From: Lentzea fradiae
Lineage (GTDB): Bacteria > Actinomycetota > Actinomycetes > Mycobacteriales > Pseudonocardiaceae
Direction of reading: 5' to 3'
Length of the DNA stretch: 64,000 nucleotides
Assembly: GCF_900100955.1 (NCBI RefSeq)
Contig: NZ_FNCC01000004.1
Location: 372,001 to 436,000 of the forward strand
In this document: positions 1 through 8,569 of the stretch, piece after piece
Numbering within the stretch: position 1 is the first letter of the stretch
How the letters are laid out: the number at the start of each line of letters is the position of its first letter
Position numbers and translations under genes: made by a program
Notes under the pieces: generated by a model
The model's database searches: none
The model's input: only the letters and a program-made list of their open reading frames with translations
Told to the model about the DNA's origin: nothing

Positions 1-1140
1 ACCGGCCTGCACACGCGCCGGTTCTTCGAGGCGCAGCTGCCGCTGGAGATCTCCCGCGCCCGGCGCAACGACGGCTCGGTGGCGGTGTTCATCATCGACG
101 TCGACCGCTTCAAGTCGATCAACGACAACTACGGTCACCCGGCGGGGGACGACGTGCTGATGGAGGTCGCGGCCCGGCTGCGCGCGGCCTCCCGCGCGGG
201 GGAGGTGCTCGCGCGCTACGGCGGCGAGGAGTTCGCCCTGCTCGTCCCGGACGCGGGTCCCGGCAGGCTGTCCGTGATCGCGAACCGGCTGCGCGAGCGC
301 GTCGCGGAGAAACCCATCCCGGTGAACGCGAGCCACGACGACATCCCGCTGTCCGTCACGGTGTCCGTGGGGTCCGCGAGCTTTCCCACGCACGGCGACG
401 GCCCCGACGACATCGTCGTCATCGCCGACCGGGCGCTGTACGCGGCCAAGGCGGCGGGCCGCAACAGGATCGCGGTGGGTCCGGAGCCGCTGCCCGCGGT
501 CGACCCGGACACCGACGGAGCGATGGCCGAGTTCCTCTGCCAGGTCGCCGACCGCGTCGACGGCTGGCTGCACCGCTACGACCACAGCCGGTCGGTGTCG
601 CGCTGGGCGGGGGTGGCGGCGGGCGAGTTCGGGCTCGACGCCCCGACGATCAGGGTCGCCCAGCTCGCCGGCCGCCTGCACGACATCGGCAAGATCATCA
701 TCCCCGAGGTGGTGCTCACCAAGCCCGGCGCGCTGTCGGAGGAGGAGTGGCGGCTGTTGCGCCAGCACCCCGACTTCGGCTACCGGCTCGCCAGGATGGT
801 GCCGGGGTTCGCGGGCGTGGCGCACGTGATCAGGCAGCAGCACGAGCGCTACGACGGCACCGGCTACCCGGACGGGCTGCGCGGCGCCGACATCCGCGCG
901 GAGGCCCGCATCCTGTCCGTCTGCGTGGCGTGGGCCGCGATGCGGTCCAACCGTCCACACCAGACCGCGCTGGACGAGAACCGGGCCCGCCGCGAGCTGT
1001 GGGCCGAACGGGGGCGGCAGTTCGACCCGGACGTGGTGGACATGTTCCTCGACCTGCACACGCAGGGGACCATCGGGATGCTGCGCCCGTCCGGGCTGTC
1101 GGTCCAGGAGGCGGGCTTCCCCGCCGACTTCCGGCCCTGA
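1..1140 (+). CDS. GGDEF / degenerate HD-GYP c-di-GMP signalling protein (5' partial)
   Basis: The frame is open from base 1 and already lies inside a GGDEF domain (TGLHTRRFF is its usual N-terminal signature), so the start and any sensor domain are upstream of the window. The active-site motif is present as RYGGEEF, and the product-inhibition RxxD is not visible before it. A C-terminal HD-GYP-like domain follows, with HDIGK and HERYDGTGYP. GGDEF domains make cyclic di-GMP and HD-GYP domains break it down. Here the HD-GYP half looks damaged: the usual HHE is QHE, and the metal-binding aspartate of the 'VADxxD' helix is missing (VCVAWAAM). The cytosolic protein may therefore be a cyclase with a regulatory rather than catalytic C-terminus. 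It converges with the pip gene 10 bp away. Confidence 0.9.
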   Translation, partial: TGLHTRRFFEAQLPLEISRARRNDGSVAVFIIDVDRFKSINDNYGHPAGDDVLMEVAARLRAASRAGEVLARYGGEEFALLVPDAGPGRLSVIANRLRERVAEKPIPVNASHDDIPLSVTVSVGSASFPTHGDGPDDIVVIADRALYAAKAAGRNRIAVGPEPLPAVDPDTDGAMAEFLCQVADRVDGWLHRYDHSRSVSRWAGVAAGEFGLDAPTIRVAQLAGRLHDIGKIIIPEVVLTKPGALSEEEWRLLRQHPDFGYRLARMVPGFAGVAHVIRQQHERYDGTGYPDGLRGADIRAEARILSVCVAWAAMRSNRPHQTALDENRARRELWAERGRQFDPDVVDMFLDLHTQGTIGMLRPSGLSVQEAGFPADFRP

Positions 1141-1150
1141 CCCGTTTCCC

Positions 1151-2098
1151 TCACCGGAACTTCTCGACCGCCGCCGCGATCGCCCGGTCCATGCTGTTGC
1201 CGTCCTTGGCCTGGTGGCCGGCGTCGTTCAGGATCACCAGCTCGGCGTCGGTCCAGCGCTTGGCCACCTCCCAGGCGGTGTGCAGCGGGCCGCCGAAGTC
1301 GTTGCGGCCGTGGATCAGGATGCCGGGGATGCCCTTGAGCTCGTCCAGGTTGTCGAGGATGTGGTCCGGCTCCAGGAACGCCTCGTTGGCCCAGTAGTGC
1401 GCGACCATCCTCGCCATCAGGTAGCGGGTCGTCGGGTCCTCGTAGCGGGTGCCGGTGAAGTCGTTGTCGCCGCCGGTCATGGTGGCGAGGTCCCACTTGT
1501 TCCAGTCCCAGGCCGCCTTCTCGCGGACCTTCTCGTCCGGTGAGTTGAGGAGCTTGTCGTAGGCGACGGCCAGGTTGCCGTCCCGGTCCTCCTCCGGGAC
1601 GCCGTTTCGGAAGGCTTCGAAGTAGTCGGGGAAGAACATGCCGAGGCCGCGGGTGATCCAGGCGTGTTCCTCGGGGCGGGAGGTGGTCACCGCCGGGATG
1701 ATGATCTCGCTCACCCTGGCCGGGTGCTGGATGGCGTAGGCGAGGGCCAGGGTCGAGCCCCAGGAGCCGCCGATCAGCAGCCACTTGTCGATGTTCAGGT
1801 GGGTGCGGAGCTTTTCCGCGTCGTCGACCAGGTGCTGGGTGGTGTTGTGGCGGAGGCTCGTTGTCGGGTCACTGGCCGGTGGGGTGCTTTTGCCCACTCC
1901 TCGTTGGTCCCAGAGGATCAGGTTCCAGTGGGACGGGTCGAAGTCGGCTCGCCATCGTGGGTTCAGGCCGGCGCCTGGGCCGCCGTGGAAGATGACCGCC
2001 GGTTTGCCGGCGGGGTTGCCGCTGGCTTCCCAGTGGATCTGCTGGTCGTCTCCTACTTCGAGCATGCCTTGGGCGTAGGGCTCCACCTGTTCGTACAT
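1151..2098 (-). CDS. pip: Proline iminopeptidase (alpha/beta hydrolase)
   Basis: Releases N-terminal proline from peptides in the cytosol. The 315-residue length is normal for the family. The features of the S33 family are all visible: the oxyanion motif HGGPGAG near residue 38, WDQRG near 62, the nucleophile elbow GGSWGS near 110, and a C-terminal histidine in the ...NDAGHQ segment. ATG start with no clear ribosome binding site directly upstream, so an internal start cannot be excluded. It is transcribed toward the GGDEF/HD-GYP gene with only 10 bp between the stops. Confidence 0.93.
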   Translation of the reverse strand: MYEQVEPYAQGMLEVGDDQQIHWEASGNPAGKPAVIFHGGPGAGLNPRWRADFDPSHWNLILWDQRGVGKSTPPASDPTTSLRHNTTQHLVDDAEKLRTHLNIDKWLLIGGSWGSTLALAYAIQHPARVSEIIIPAVTTSRPEEHAWITRGLGMFFPDYFEAFRNGVPEEDRDGNLAVAYDKLLNSPDEKVREKAAWDWNKWDLATMTGGDNDFTGTRYEDPTTRYLMARMVAHYWANEAFLEPDHILDNLDELKGIPGILIHGRNDFGGPLHTAWEVAKRWTDAELVILNDAGHQAKDGNSMDRAIAAAVEKFR

Positions 2099-2176
2099 GG
2101 GGGCGGAGGGTATTGGGGCTTGCCGGTTGTGTCTCCTCGGTTTTCGGGCGCGGGGCTCCGCCAGCCGATCCGTGTG

Positions 2177-2725
2177 TCAGGGCTTCTGCTTCGCCGCGAT
2201 CTGGTCCAGGACCTCCGACTGCGACACGATGATCTTGCCTGCCAACGCCTTCGAGCCGATGTGCTCGCCTTGGGCCTGGGCGTCCTTGGCCATGTCGATG
2301 CCGCTGCGGAGGTGGCGGGACAGGGTGGCGAGGAAGAGGTCGTCGAACTGCTTTCCCTGTGCTGCCTTGAGGTTCTCGACGTCCTTGGCGGTCATCATGC
2401 CCGCCATCTTGTGCGTGGTGTTGGCGTCGTCGCCGGGGATGGGGACGTTCCAGCTGCGCAGGTAGGTGGTCATCTGCTCGATCTCGCCCGCTTCCGCGTT
2501 CGCGATCTTCTGGGCCACGTCCACCACGAACGGGTCCTGGGAGCGTTCCATCGCCACCTTGGCGATGTCGATCGTCTGGCGGTGGTGGGGAATCATGCGC
2601 AGCGAGAACGTCGCGTCGGCCTCGTTGGCCGCTGGTTCTCCCGCGTTGCCGCCGCTGACCGTGGAACAGCCTGTCGTCAGTGCCAGCAGGCCGCCTAGCA
2701 CGATCATGAGCAGACGCGCACGCAT
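2177..2725 (-). CDS. DUF305 lipoprotein
   Basis: An exported lipoprotein of 182 residues. The signal peptide ends in a lipobox (LALTTGC) with Cys20 as the predicted lipid-modified residue. The body is a DUF305 four-helix ferritin-like domain, with the family hallmark MIPHH and an alternating histidine/glutamate/methionine pattern. DUF305 proteins are often linked to metal or copper handling, but the biochemical role is unsettled. GGGAGG sits upstream of the ATG. A second DUF305 lipoprotein lies at 4351-4947, on the far side of the LPMO gene; the two are paralogs but not near-identical. Confidence 0.9.
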   Translation of the reverse strand: MRARLLMIVLGGLLALTTGCSTVSGGNAGEPAANEADATFSLRMIPHHRQTIDIAKVAMERSQDPFVVDVAQKIANAEAGEIEQMTTYLRSWNVPIPGDDANTTHKMAGMMTAKDVENLKAAQGKQFDDLFLATLSRHLRSGIDMAKDAQAQGEHIGSKALAGKIIVSQSEVLDQIAAKQKP

Positions 2726-2804
2726 GAATGCCTCCCGTCTCGGTTCCCTGCCGGGGGATACGGGTGGCCGTTGTGTCCGGTTCAGTCGAGTTTCGACAAA
2801 GCTG

Positions 2805-3287
2805 TCATGAGTGCTCGTTCAGGGCTTTGACCACGTTGAACACGACGTCGGGGTGGCCCAGGGGGAGTGGGGGCGGGATTCGGTCGTCCTCGGCGTTGTG
2901 GCTGCGGACGATCGTCCTGGCGAAGGGATCGTCCACTTCGACCTCCGGGTCCACCAGCAGGACCGAGCGGACCAGGTCCTCGTGCTGGCGGGCCAGGTCC
3001 AGGACCTCTGCCGCGATGGGGCCGCTGGAGACGACGTCGAGGACCGGGTGTTCCTCGTCGCTGTGCCTGGTCAGGACGGTGTCCACTGTGGATTGCCAGC
3101 CCGGTGCGGCCGGGACGCGCAGCCAGACCACCCGGAGGCGGTCGGTCAGGTCTCGCCAGGTCGCGGGGATCTCGTTGTGCAGGGCCTCGCCTGCTGGATC
3201 GATCACGAGGACCGTTGGCGCGCCTGCCGGTCCGTCGGCCACCACGCCGGGGCCCGCTGCCCTGCTGGGTTCGTCGAAATCACGCAT
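2805..3287 (-). CDS. Hypothetical protein, alpha/beta-hydrolase-like fragment
   Basis: A 160-residue cytosolic protein that I cannot assign to a named family. The pattern of hydrophobic strands (PTVLVIDPAGE, RVVWLRVP, VLDVVSSG, RSVLLVDPE) resembles the first half of an alpha/beta hydrolase. The nucleophile position reads SSG rather than GxSxG, and no catalytic histidine region follows. It may be a non-catalytic, shortened hydrolase relative. ATG start; 79 bp separate it from the DUF305 lipoprotein gene downstream on the same strand, so co-transcription is possible. Confidence 0.7.
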   Translation of the reverse strand: MRDFDEPSRAAGPGVVADGPAGAPTVLVIDPAGEALHNEIPATWRDLTDRLRVVWLRVPAAPGWQSTVDTVLTRHSDEEHPVLDVVSSGPIAAEVLDLARQHEDLVRSVLLVDPEVEVDDPFARTIVRSHNAEDDRIPPPLPLGHPDVVFNVVKALNEHS

Positions 3288-3421
3288 GGGTGGGGTGTAC
3301 CCGTTTTCCGGAGGTCCTACCGGTGGGCCGAGTGGCGGGGGTGGTGCGGCCGAACGGGTTACCGGTGGTACCGGTTTGTGTGGTGGACCTGTTGGTGCAC
3401 AATGGCTTCGGTTCGTCAGTC

Positions 3422-3467
3422 GTGGTCACTTGACCACTTTCCGAAGACCGGTTTATGGTCTAGACCA
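3422..3467 (+). promoter_or_regulatory. DasR-type (dre) operators over the LPMO promoter
   Basis: Two dyads lie 106-151 bp upstream of the chitin-binding LPMO gene. The perfect 12-bp palindrome TGGTCTAGACCA (3456-3467) matches the core of the DasR-responsive element known from Streptomyces chitinase and chb promoters. A related 7+2+7 palindrome, GTGGTCA-CT-TGACCAC, occupies 3422-3437. A promoter-like pair overlaps both: TTGACC (3430-3435) and TATGGT (3454-3459), with 18-bp spacing. N-acetylglucosamine control by a GntR-family DasR regulator is inferred from this match. Confidence 0.75.
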
Positions 3468-3572
3468 ACCGAAACTGGATCGGTGAGCGTCGCTGGAGCG
3501 CGCTTCCGGTTCCCGCCCCCCTGCCTACGGGATTCCCCCCTGTCCGGGAACGATCCGAGGAGTTCGGAAAGA

Positions 3573-4346
3573 ATGAAGTTCACGCGTAAAGCGGCGCTGG
3601 TCCTGGCCGCTGTCCCTGCAATCGTGGTCATCTCGCCGGTCGGCTCGGCCAGCGCGCACGGGTACGTCTCGTCGCCGCCCAGCCGGTCGGCGCAGTGCGC
3701 GCTCAAGACCGTCCCCTGTGGAGCGCCGACCTTCGAGCCGCAGAGCTCGGAAGGTCCCAAGGGCATGATGAACTGCAACGGCGCCCGTGGCGACTTCGAG
3801 GAGCTCAACGACGACAACAAGAACTGGCAGGTGACCAGCACCGGCACCAGTCTGACGATCGGCTGGACCTTCACGGCCCGGCACAAGACGAGCAACTACG
3901 AGTACTTCATCAACGGCACGCGCGTCGGGTTCGTCGACGGCGGCAACGCGGCGCCGTCCGGGTCGGTGCGGCACACCATCGACCTGAGCGGGTTCTCCGG
4001 ACGGCAGAAGATCTTCGCCGTCTGGAACATCGCCGACACCGGCAACGCGTTCTACAACTGCATCGACGTCAACATCAACGGTGGCGGTGGTGGTGGCACC
4101 ACGACGCCTCCGCCCACCAGCACCACCACGAAGCCGCCCGCTCCCACGTCGGAGCCCACCCGGCCGAACCCGACCCAGCCCACCCAGCAGCCCGGTGGCG
4201 GTGGCGGGTCGTGGGCGCCGAACGTCGCGTACGCGACCGGGTCGCAGGTGACCTTCGGCGGTGCCACCTACCGGTGCCGCCAGGGCCACACCACGCTGAC
4301 CGGCTGGGAGCCGCCGATCGTCCCTGCTCTGTGGGAGCGGGTCTGA
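3573..4346 (+). CDS. Secreted chitin-active lytic polysaccharide monooxygenase (AA10) with CBM5/12
   Basis: A copper-dependent oxidative enzyme that cleaves crystalline chitin or cellulose outside the cell. The signal peptide (residues 1-28) ends SASA, so mature residue 1 is His29 (HGYVSSPPSR), the N-terminal histidine-brace ligand. The second brace histidine is His104 (WTFTARHKT) and the axial Phe160 lies in NAFYNC. The catalytic domain is about 145 residues, at the small end of AA10. A Gly/Thr/Pro linker (about 170-213) leads to a C-terminal chitin-binding module (214-257) with WAPNVAY and the terminal ALWERV. The ATG at 3573 is preceded by CGGAAAG; the open frame upstream is not coding. 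Substrate is inferred from the CBM and the DasR-type operator. Confidence 0.93.
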   Translation: MKFTRKAALVLAAVPAIVVISPVGSASAHGYVSSPPSRSAQCALKTVPCGAPTFEPQSSEGPKGMMNCNGARGDFEELNDDNKNWQVTSTGTSLTIGWTFTARHKTSNYEYFINGTRVGFVDGGNAAPSGSVRHTIDLSGFSGRQKIFAVWNIADTGNAFYNCIDVNINGGGGGGTTTPPPTSTTTKPPAPTSEPTRPNPTQPTQQPGGGGGSWAPNVAYATGSQVTFGGATYRCRQGHTTLTGWEPPIVPALWERV

Positions 4347-4350
4347 TCCG

Positions 4351-4947
4351 ATGAAGCGCCTGGTGATCGTGATGACGGTCGCTGCACTGGCGCTCGCGGG
4401 GTGCGGCGGGGAGGCGGTCGTGCCGCAGGGCCAGGGTGCCCACGGCCACGACGCGTCCTCCGCCGCGCCACCCGCGGCCGGCGCGCGGTTCAACGACACG
4501 GACGTCGTGTTCGTGCAGATGATGGTCGACCACCTGCAGCTCGGCATCAGCCTGTCGCAGGTGGCGCTGTCCAAGGCCACCAGCCAGGAGGCCAAGGACC
4601 TCGCGGGCGCGATCGACGTGACCCAGCGCGAGGAGCTCGACATGCTGAAGTCCTGGCTGAAGCTCTGGGACAAGCCGGAAGGTGACGGGGCGAGCCTGCA
4701 CGCCGCCCACGGTGGCGAGCCGCTGCTCGACGCCGCTGTCATCGACGACACCAAGAACCAGAGCGGAGCCGAGTTCGACGCCACCTTCCTCAACCTGATG
4801 GCCGGTCACCAGGGCTCCGCCGTGGAGATGGCCCTCAAGGAGCAGAAGGAGGGGTCGAACCCGGAGGCCACCGCGTACGCCGAGCGCGTGGTGACCACGC
4901 GCCAGGGCCAGGTCCAGCAGATGTTGAAGATCATCAGCCAGTCGTAG
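4351..4947 (+). CDS. DUF305 lipoprotein (second copy)
   Basis: A 198-residue exported lipoprotein with signal peptide and lipobox LALAGC (Cys18), then a DUF305 domain in two helical repeats. The first carries MMVDHLQ, where the usual double histidine is reduced to one. The second carries LMAGHQGSAVEMA. The start is 4 bp after the LPMO stop, so the two are almost surely co-transcribed from the DasR-type promoter. Because LPMOs need copper and DUF305 proteins are suspected metal binders, a copper-supply role is an attractive guess, but nothing in the sequence proves it. Confidence 0.88.
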   Translation: MKRLVIVMTVAALALAGCGGEAVVPQGQGAHGHDASSAAPPAAGARFNDTDVVFVQMMVDHLQLGISLSQVALSKATSQEAKDLAGAIDVTQREELDMLKSWLKLWDKPEGDGASLHAAHGGEPLLDAAVIDDTKNQSGAEFDATFLNLMAGHQGSAVEMALKEQKEGSNPEATAYAERVVTTRQGQVQQMLKIISQS

Positions 4948-4982
4948 GCGGACGGTCAGCGGCCCGGCGTTCCCTTCCCGGC

Positions 4983-6002
4983 ATGGACGTACTCATCTCG
5001 GGAGCGGGGATCGCCGGGCCCGCGCTCGCCTACTGGTTGCGGCACTTCGGTTTCACCCCGGTCGTCGTCGAACGGGCGCCGTCGTTGCGCCCCGGTGGCC
5101 AGGCCGTCGACTTCCGCGGCGAGGCGCACCTGTCCGTGCTGAGGCGGATGGGCGTGCTCGACGCGGTGCGGGCCGCCCGGACCACGCCGCGGGACATGGT
5201 GTTCCGCGGTCTCGACGGACGCGAACGGGCACGGCTGCCCGCGTCGTTCACCGCGGGGGAGGTGGAGATCCTCCGCGGCGATCTCTCGCGGTTGCTCTAC
5301 GAACGCACTGCCGCCGACACGGAGTACGTGTTCGGCGACTGGATCACGTCGCTGCACGACGACGGCGACGGCGTGGACGTCACGTTCGCCCGTGGGGCGT
5401 CACGGAGGTTCAGCTTCGTGATCGGCGCCGACGGGATGCGGTCCGGCGTGCGGCGCCTGGTCTTCCCCGAGTACCGGCCGAAGTTCCAGGGCTACTACTT
5501 CGCGATCTGGGACACCGACGGCGACGACCGCGACCTCACGTGCGCGCCCGGTGTGATCAGCGCGCCGGGATGGTTGATGTACAAGTCGTCCGTGCCACCG
5601 GAGCTCATGCCGGACCTGGTGGCACCGCACGTCTACTTCGACTCGATCAGCCAGGTGCGGATGCCGACGGTCAGCTCCGGCCGCGTCACGCTGGTCGGCG
5701 ACGCCGGGTACGGGTCGACGCTCGGCGGCATGGGCACCGGGCTCGCCGTCGTGTCCGCCTACGTGCTGGCGGGGGAGCTGGCGGCGGGCGGGGACGCGTT
5801 CGCCCGGTACGAGGCCCTGGTCGGCCCGTACGCGCGTGGCTGCCAGGGCAACCCCGGGCCGTTCCTCGCGCCCGGCAGCAGGCTCGGCATGTGGCTGCGG
5901 GACCGGGCGTACGGGCTGCTGCCGAAGATGCCGGCGGTCGCGCGGATGGACCTGCGCGCGGCGACGGCCATCAAGCTCCCCGAGTACGCGCCAGCGCGCT
6001 GA
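4983..6002 (+). CDS. FAD-dependent aromatic-type monooxygenase (shortened)
   Basis: A class A flavin monooxygenase of the PHBH/UbiH type. It shows the N-terminal Rossmann motif GAGIAGPALA, a mid-protein GADGMRSGVRR segment and the FAD-binding GDAGYGSTLGGMGT segment near residue 240. At 339 residues it is roughly 40-50 shorter than its closest relatives. The missing part lies between FAIWDTDG and YFDSISQV, which normally forms much of the substrate-binding sheet, so activity is uncertain. Its 3' end overlaps the converging AfsR-like gene by 32 bp. The substrate is unknown. Confidence 0.85.
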   Translation: MDVLISGAGIAGPALAYWLRHFGFTPVVVERAPSLRPGGQAVDFRGEAHLSVLRRMGVLDAVRAARTTPRDMVFRGLDGRERARLPASFTAGEVEILRGDLSRLLYERTAADTEYVFGDWITSLHDDGDGVDVTFARGASRRFSFVIGADGMRSGVRRLVFPEYRPKFQGYYFAIWDTDGDDRDLTCAPGVISAPGWLMYKSSVPPELMPDLVAPHVYFDSISQVRMPTVSSGRVTLVGDAGYGSTLGGMGTGLAVVSAYVLAGELAAGGDAFARYEALVGPYARGCQGNPGPFLAPGSRLGMWLRDRAYGLLPKMPAVARMDLRAATAIKLPEYAPAR

Positions 6003-8565
6003 GCGCCTCCTCCACCTGCCGCTGGGCCGTCGCGTGGCTCCACCCGGACCCGGCCTCCCCGCGGGCCTCGTGCAGCAACGCCTCGGCCCGTGCCGGGTCG
6101 CCCCGGCGGAGGGCGATCTCGGCGAGGCCCGCGGTGGCGAGGGTGCGGGTGGTGGCGAGTCCGGCCCGCGTGGCCAGGTCGAGCGCCAGCCGGTAGTCGC
6201 GCTCCGCCTGGTCCTGGTCGAGGTCGAGCAGCCGGTCGGCGCGGCGGACGCGCAGCTCGGCCAGCTCCTCGACGGCACCCAGCTCGGAGACCGCCCTGAG
6301 CGCCTCGTCGGTCAGCTCCAGGGCTTCGCGGGGGTCCTCGGTCAGGGAGGCCAGCACGTCGATGATCTGGGCGCGGCCCCAGCGCTCGCCCAGGTCCTGG
6401 AACCGTCCCAGCGCCACGCGCGCCGCGCGGATCGCCTCCGCCCGGTCGCCGGTCGTGACCCACGTCGTGTAGGCGTCGCTGAACCCCAGCAGGCCCTGCA
6501 TCCACGGGTCGTCGCTGGTCCGGACGGCCTCCTGCAGCGGGGTGCGCGGCGAGCCGGGGTCCGGCGGGCCGGTCAGCAACGCCCAGGCGACGAGGACGAA
6601 CGGCTGCCGGATCGGGCCGGACAGCTGCCGCAGGACGGCCTCCACGCGGTCGGGGGCCGCTAGGGCCAGCAGGGTCGCGTACTCCTCGGTGACCTCCTCC
6701 GGCACCCGCGCGAGGAGCTTCTTGGCGACGTCCCCGACCTCCGCGCGGCTGCCCTTCACGTACCAGTACCAGGCGAGGGCGCCGACGAGCCGCAGCGCCC
6801 GGTCCGGGTCGTGCTCGGTGGCCCACTCGACGGCCTGCACGAGGTTGGCGTGCTCGGCGGACATCCGCGCGAGCCACCGGAGCTGGTCGTGGCGGCGCAG
6901 CTCGGGGTCGGCCCGCCGGGCGAGGTCCTCGAAGTACGCGGCGTGCCCGGCGTCGACGCGTTTGTGCTCGGCGCAGAACTCGCGGATGGTCGCCAGCATC
7001 CGGTAGCGGCCGTCGACCGCCTCCACCAGCGACTTGTCCACCAACGCGTCGAGCACCTCGACGTCGTGCCCGCACACCCGTTCCACGGCCTCCAGCGTCG
7101 CGCCGCCGTCGAACGTGGCGAGGCACGCGGCGAGGTCGCGTTCGTCCTCGGACAGCAGGTCCCAGCTCCACTCGACGACGGCGCGCAACGTCCGGTGGCG
7201 CGGTGCGGCGGCGCGGTTGCCCTTGGTGAGCAGGCGGAACCGGTCGTCCAGCCGGTTCGCGATCTCCTCGGTGGTCAGCGTCCGCACGCGGGCGGCGGCG
7301 AGCTCGATGGCGAGCGGCAGCCCGTCGAGCTCGCGGCAGATGCGGGCGGTGTGCTCGTCCGGCACGAACGCGGGGTGCACCAGCCGGGCCCGGTCGGTGA
7401 ACAGCGCGACGCTCTGCTCCGCGTCGAGCGGCGGCACCGGGCACAGCGTCTCGCCGATGATGCCGAGCGGCTCGCGGCTGGTGGCGAGGATGCGCAGCGA
7501 CGGGCACGTGCCGAGCAGGTGCTGGGCCAGCTGGGCGGCCTGGACGACCACGTGCTCGCAGTTGTCGAGCACCAGCACCGCGTCGCGTTCGCGCAGCGCC
7601 AGCGTGAGCCGGTCCTGGGGTTCGAGCACGGTTTCCTTGAGCCCCAGCGCTTGCAACGTCGCCGCCGCGACGTCCTTGGCCGGTGCCAGGTCCACGAAGA
7701 TCGCCGACGGCGCGGCCTGCACCGCGAGGCGGGTCTTGCCCGCGCCGCCGGGGCCGGTGAGCGTGACGAGCCTCGACGTGAGCGCGGCGATCCGGCGCAG
7801 CTCGTCCTGCCTGCCCACGAAGCTGGTCAGCTGGGCCGGGGGTGTGCGGTGGGTCTGCCCGCGCAGGATCTGCAGGTGGACGTCCCGCAGCTCGGCGGAC
7901 GGGTCGACGCCGAGCTCCTCCGCCAGCACCGCGCGGGCGTCCTCGAACGCCCGCAGCGCCTCGGCCTGGCGGCCGTCCTGGTGCAACGCCCGCATGAGGT
8001 AGCCGCGCAGCCGTTCGTCCAACGGGTGCTGCCGCACCAGTTCCTCGATCTCCGCCACGTCGGCCGTGCCGAGCCGCAGCCGTGCGGCCACCAGCGCGCT
8101 CGTGGCCGCGGACCGCTGTTGTTCCAGCCGGGTCGCGTGGCCGGGGGCGGGCACGTCGGCGAGCGCGGGGCCGCGCCAGAGCTGAAGTGCTTGTGTCAGA
8201 AGGGATTCGGCCGCCCGCGCGTCGCCCTGCTCCAACGCCTTCTCGCCGTCGGCGGCCAGCGCGGCGAACCGGTGCGCGTCGACCTGGTCCGGCGCGAGCG
8301 CGAGGCGGTAGCCGGCCGGGTGGAACTCGACCAGCCCGGCGTCGCCGAGCGCCCGCCGCAGCCGCGACACCTGGGCCTGCAAGGCGTTCGCGGCGTCCGC
8401 CGGTGGCGCGGAGCCGTAGAGCTCGTCCACCAGCCGGTCGAGCGGCACGATCTCGCCGACCCGCACCGCGAGCAACGCCAGCAGGGTGCGCGGACGCGGC
8501 CCACCGATCGCGATCTCGCCTTCGGGGGACCGGGCTTCAACGGGGCCGAGGATGCCGACGTGCAC
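5971..8565 (-). CDS. AfsR-like BTAD / NB-ARC / TPR transcriptional regulator
   Basis: An 864-residue SARP-type STAND regulator. The N-terminal winged helix and bacterial transcriptional activation domain cover about 1-240 (VHVGILGPVEA start, then a typical DRLVDELYG helix-turn-helix). An NTPase domain follows with P-loop TGPGGAGKT and Walker B VLVLDNCEH. The C-terminal half is TPR-like helical repeats. The GTG start at 8565 is chosen because the conserved BTAD strand begins there and it lies 4 bp downstream of the AraC stop; an upstream start would overlap that gene. Probably co-transcribed with the AraC regulator. Targets are not evident nearby. Confidence 0.9.
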   Translation of the reverse strand: MHVGILGPVEARSPEGEIAIGGPRPRTLLALLAVRVGEIVPLDRLVDELYGSAPPADAANALQAQVSRLRRALGDAGLVEFHPAGYRLALAPDQVDAHRFAALAADGEKALEQGDARAAESLLTQALQLWRGPALADVPAPGHATRLEQQRSAATSALVAARLRLGTADVAEIEELVRQHPLDERLRGYLMRALHQDGRQAEALRAFEDARAVLAEELGVDPSAELRDVHLQILRGQTHRTPPAQLTSFVGRQDELRRIAALTSRLVTLTGPGGAGKTRLAVQAAPSAIFVDLAPAKDVAAATLQALGLKETVLEPQDRLTLALRERDAVLVLDNCEHVVVQAAQLAQHLLGTCPSLRILATSREPLGIIGETLCPVPPLDAEQSVALFTDRARLVHPAFVPDEHTARICRELDGLPLAIELAAARVRTLTTEEIANRLDDRFRLLTKGNRAAAPRHRTLRAVVEWSWDLLSEDERDLAACLATFDGGATLEAVERVCGHDVEVLDALVDKSLVEAVDGRYRMLATIREFCAEHKRVDAGHAAYFEDLARRADPELRRHDQLRWLARMSAEHANLVQAVEWATEHDPDRALRLVGALAWYWYVKGSRAEVGDVAKKLLARVPEEVTEEYATLLALAAPDRVEAVLRQLSGPIRQPFVLVAWALLTGPPDPGSPRTPLQEAVRTSDDPWMQGLLGFSDAYTTWVTTGDRAEAIRAARVALGRFQDLGERWGRAQIIDVLASLTEDPREALELTDEALRAVSELGAVEELAELRVRRADRLLDLDQDQAERDYRLALDLATRAGLATTRTLATAGLAEIALRRGDPARAEALLHEARGEAGSGWSHATAQRQVEEALSALARTRGA

Positions 8566-8569
8566 GGGC

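Noticed and set aside
2811-3572. Upstream extension of the LPMO gene in the same frame
   Set aside because: The region overlaps a minus-strand gene and the DasR-type promoter; the signal peptide fixes the start at 3573.
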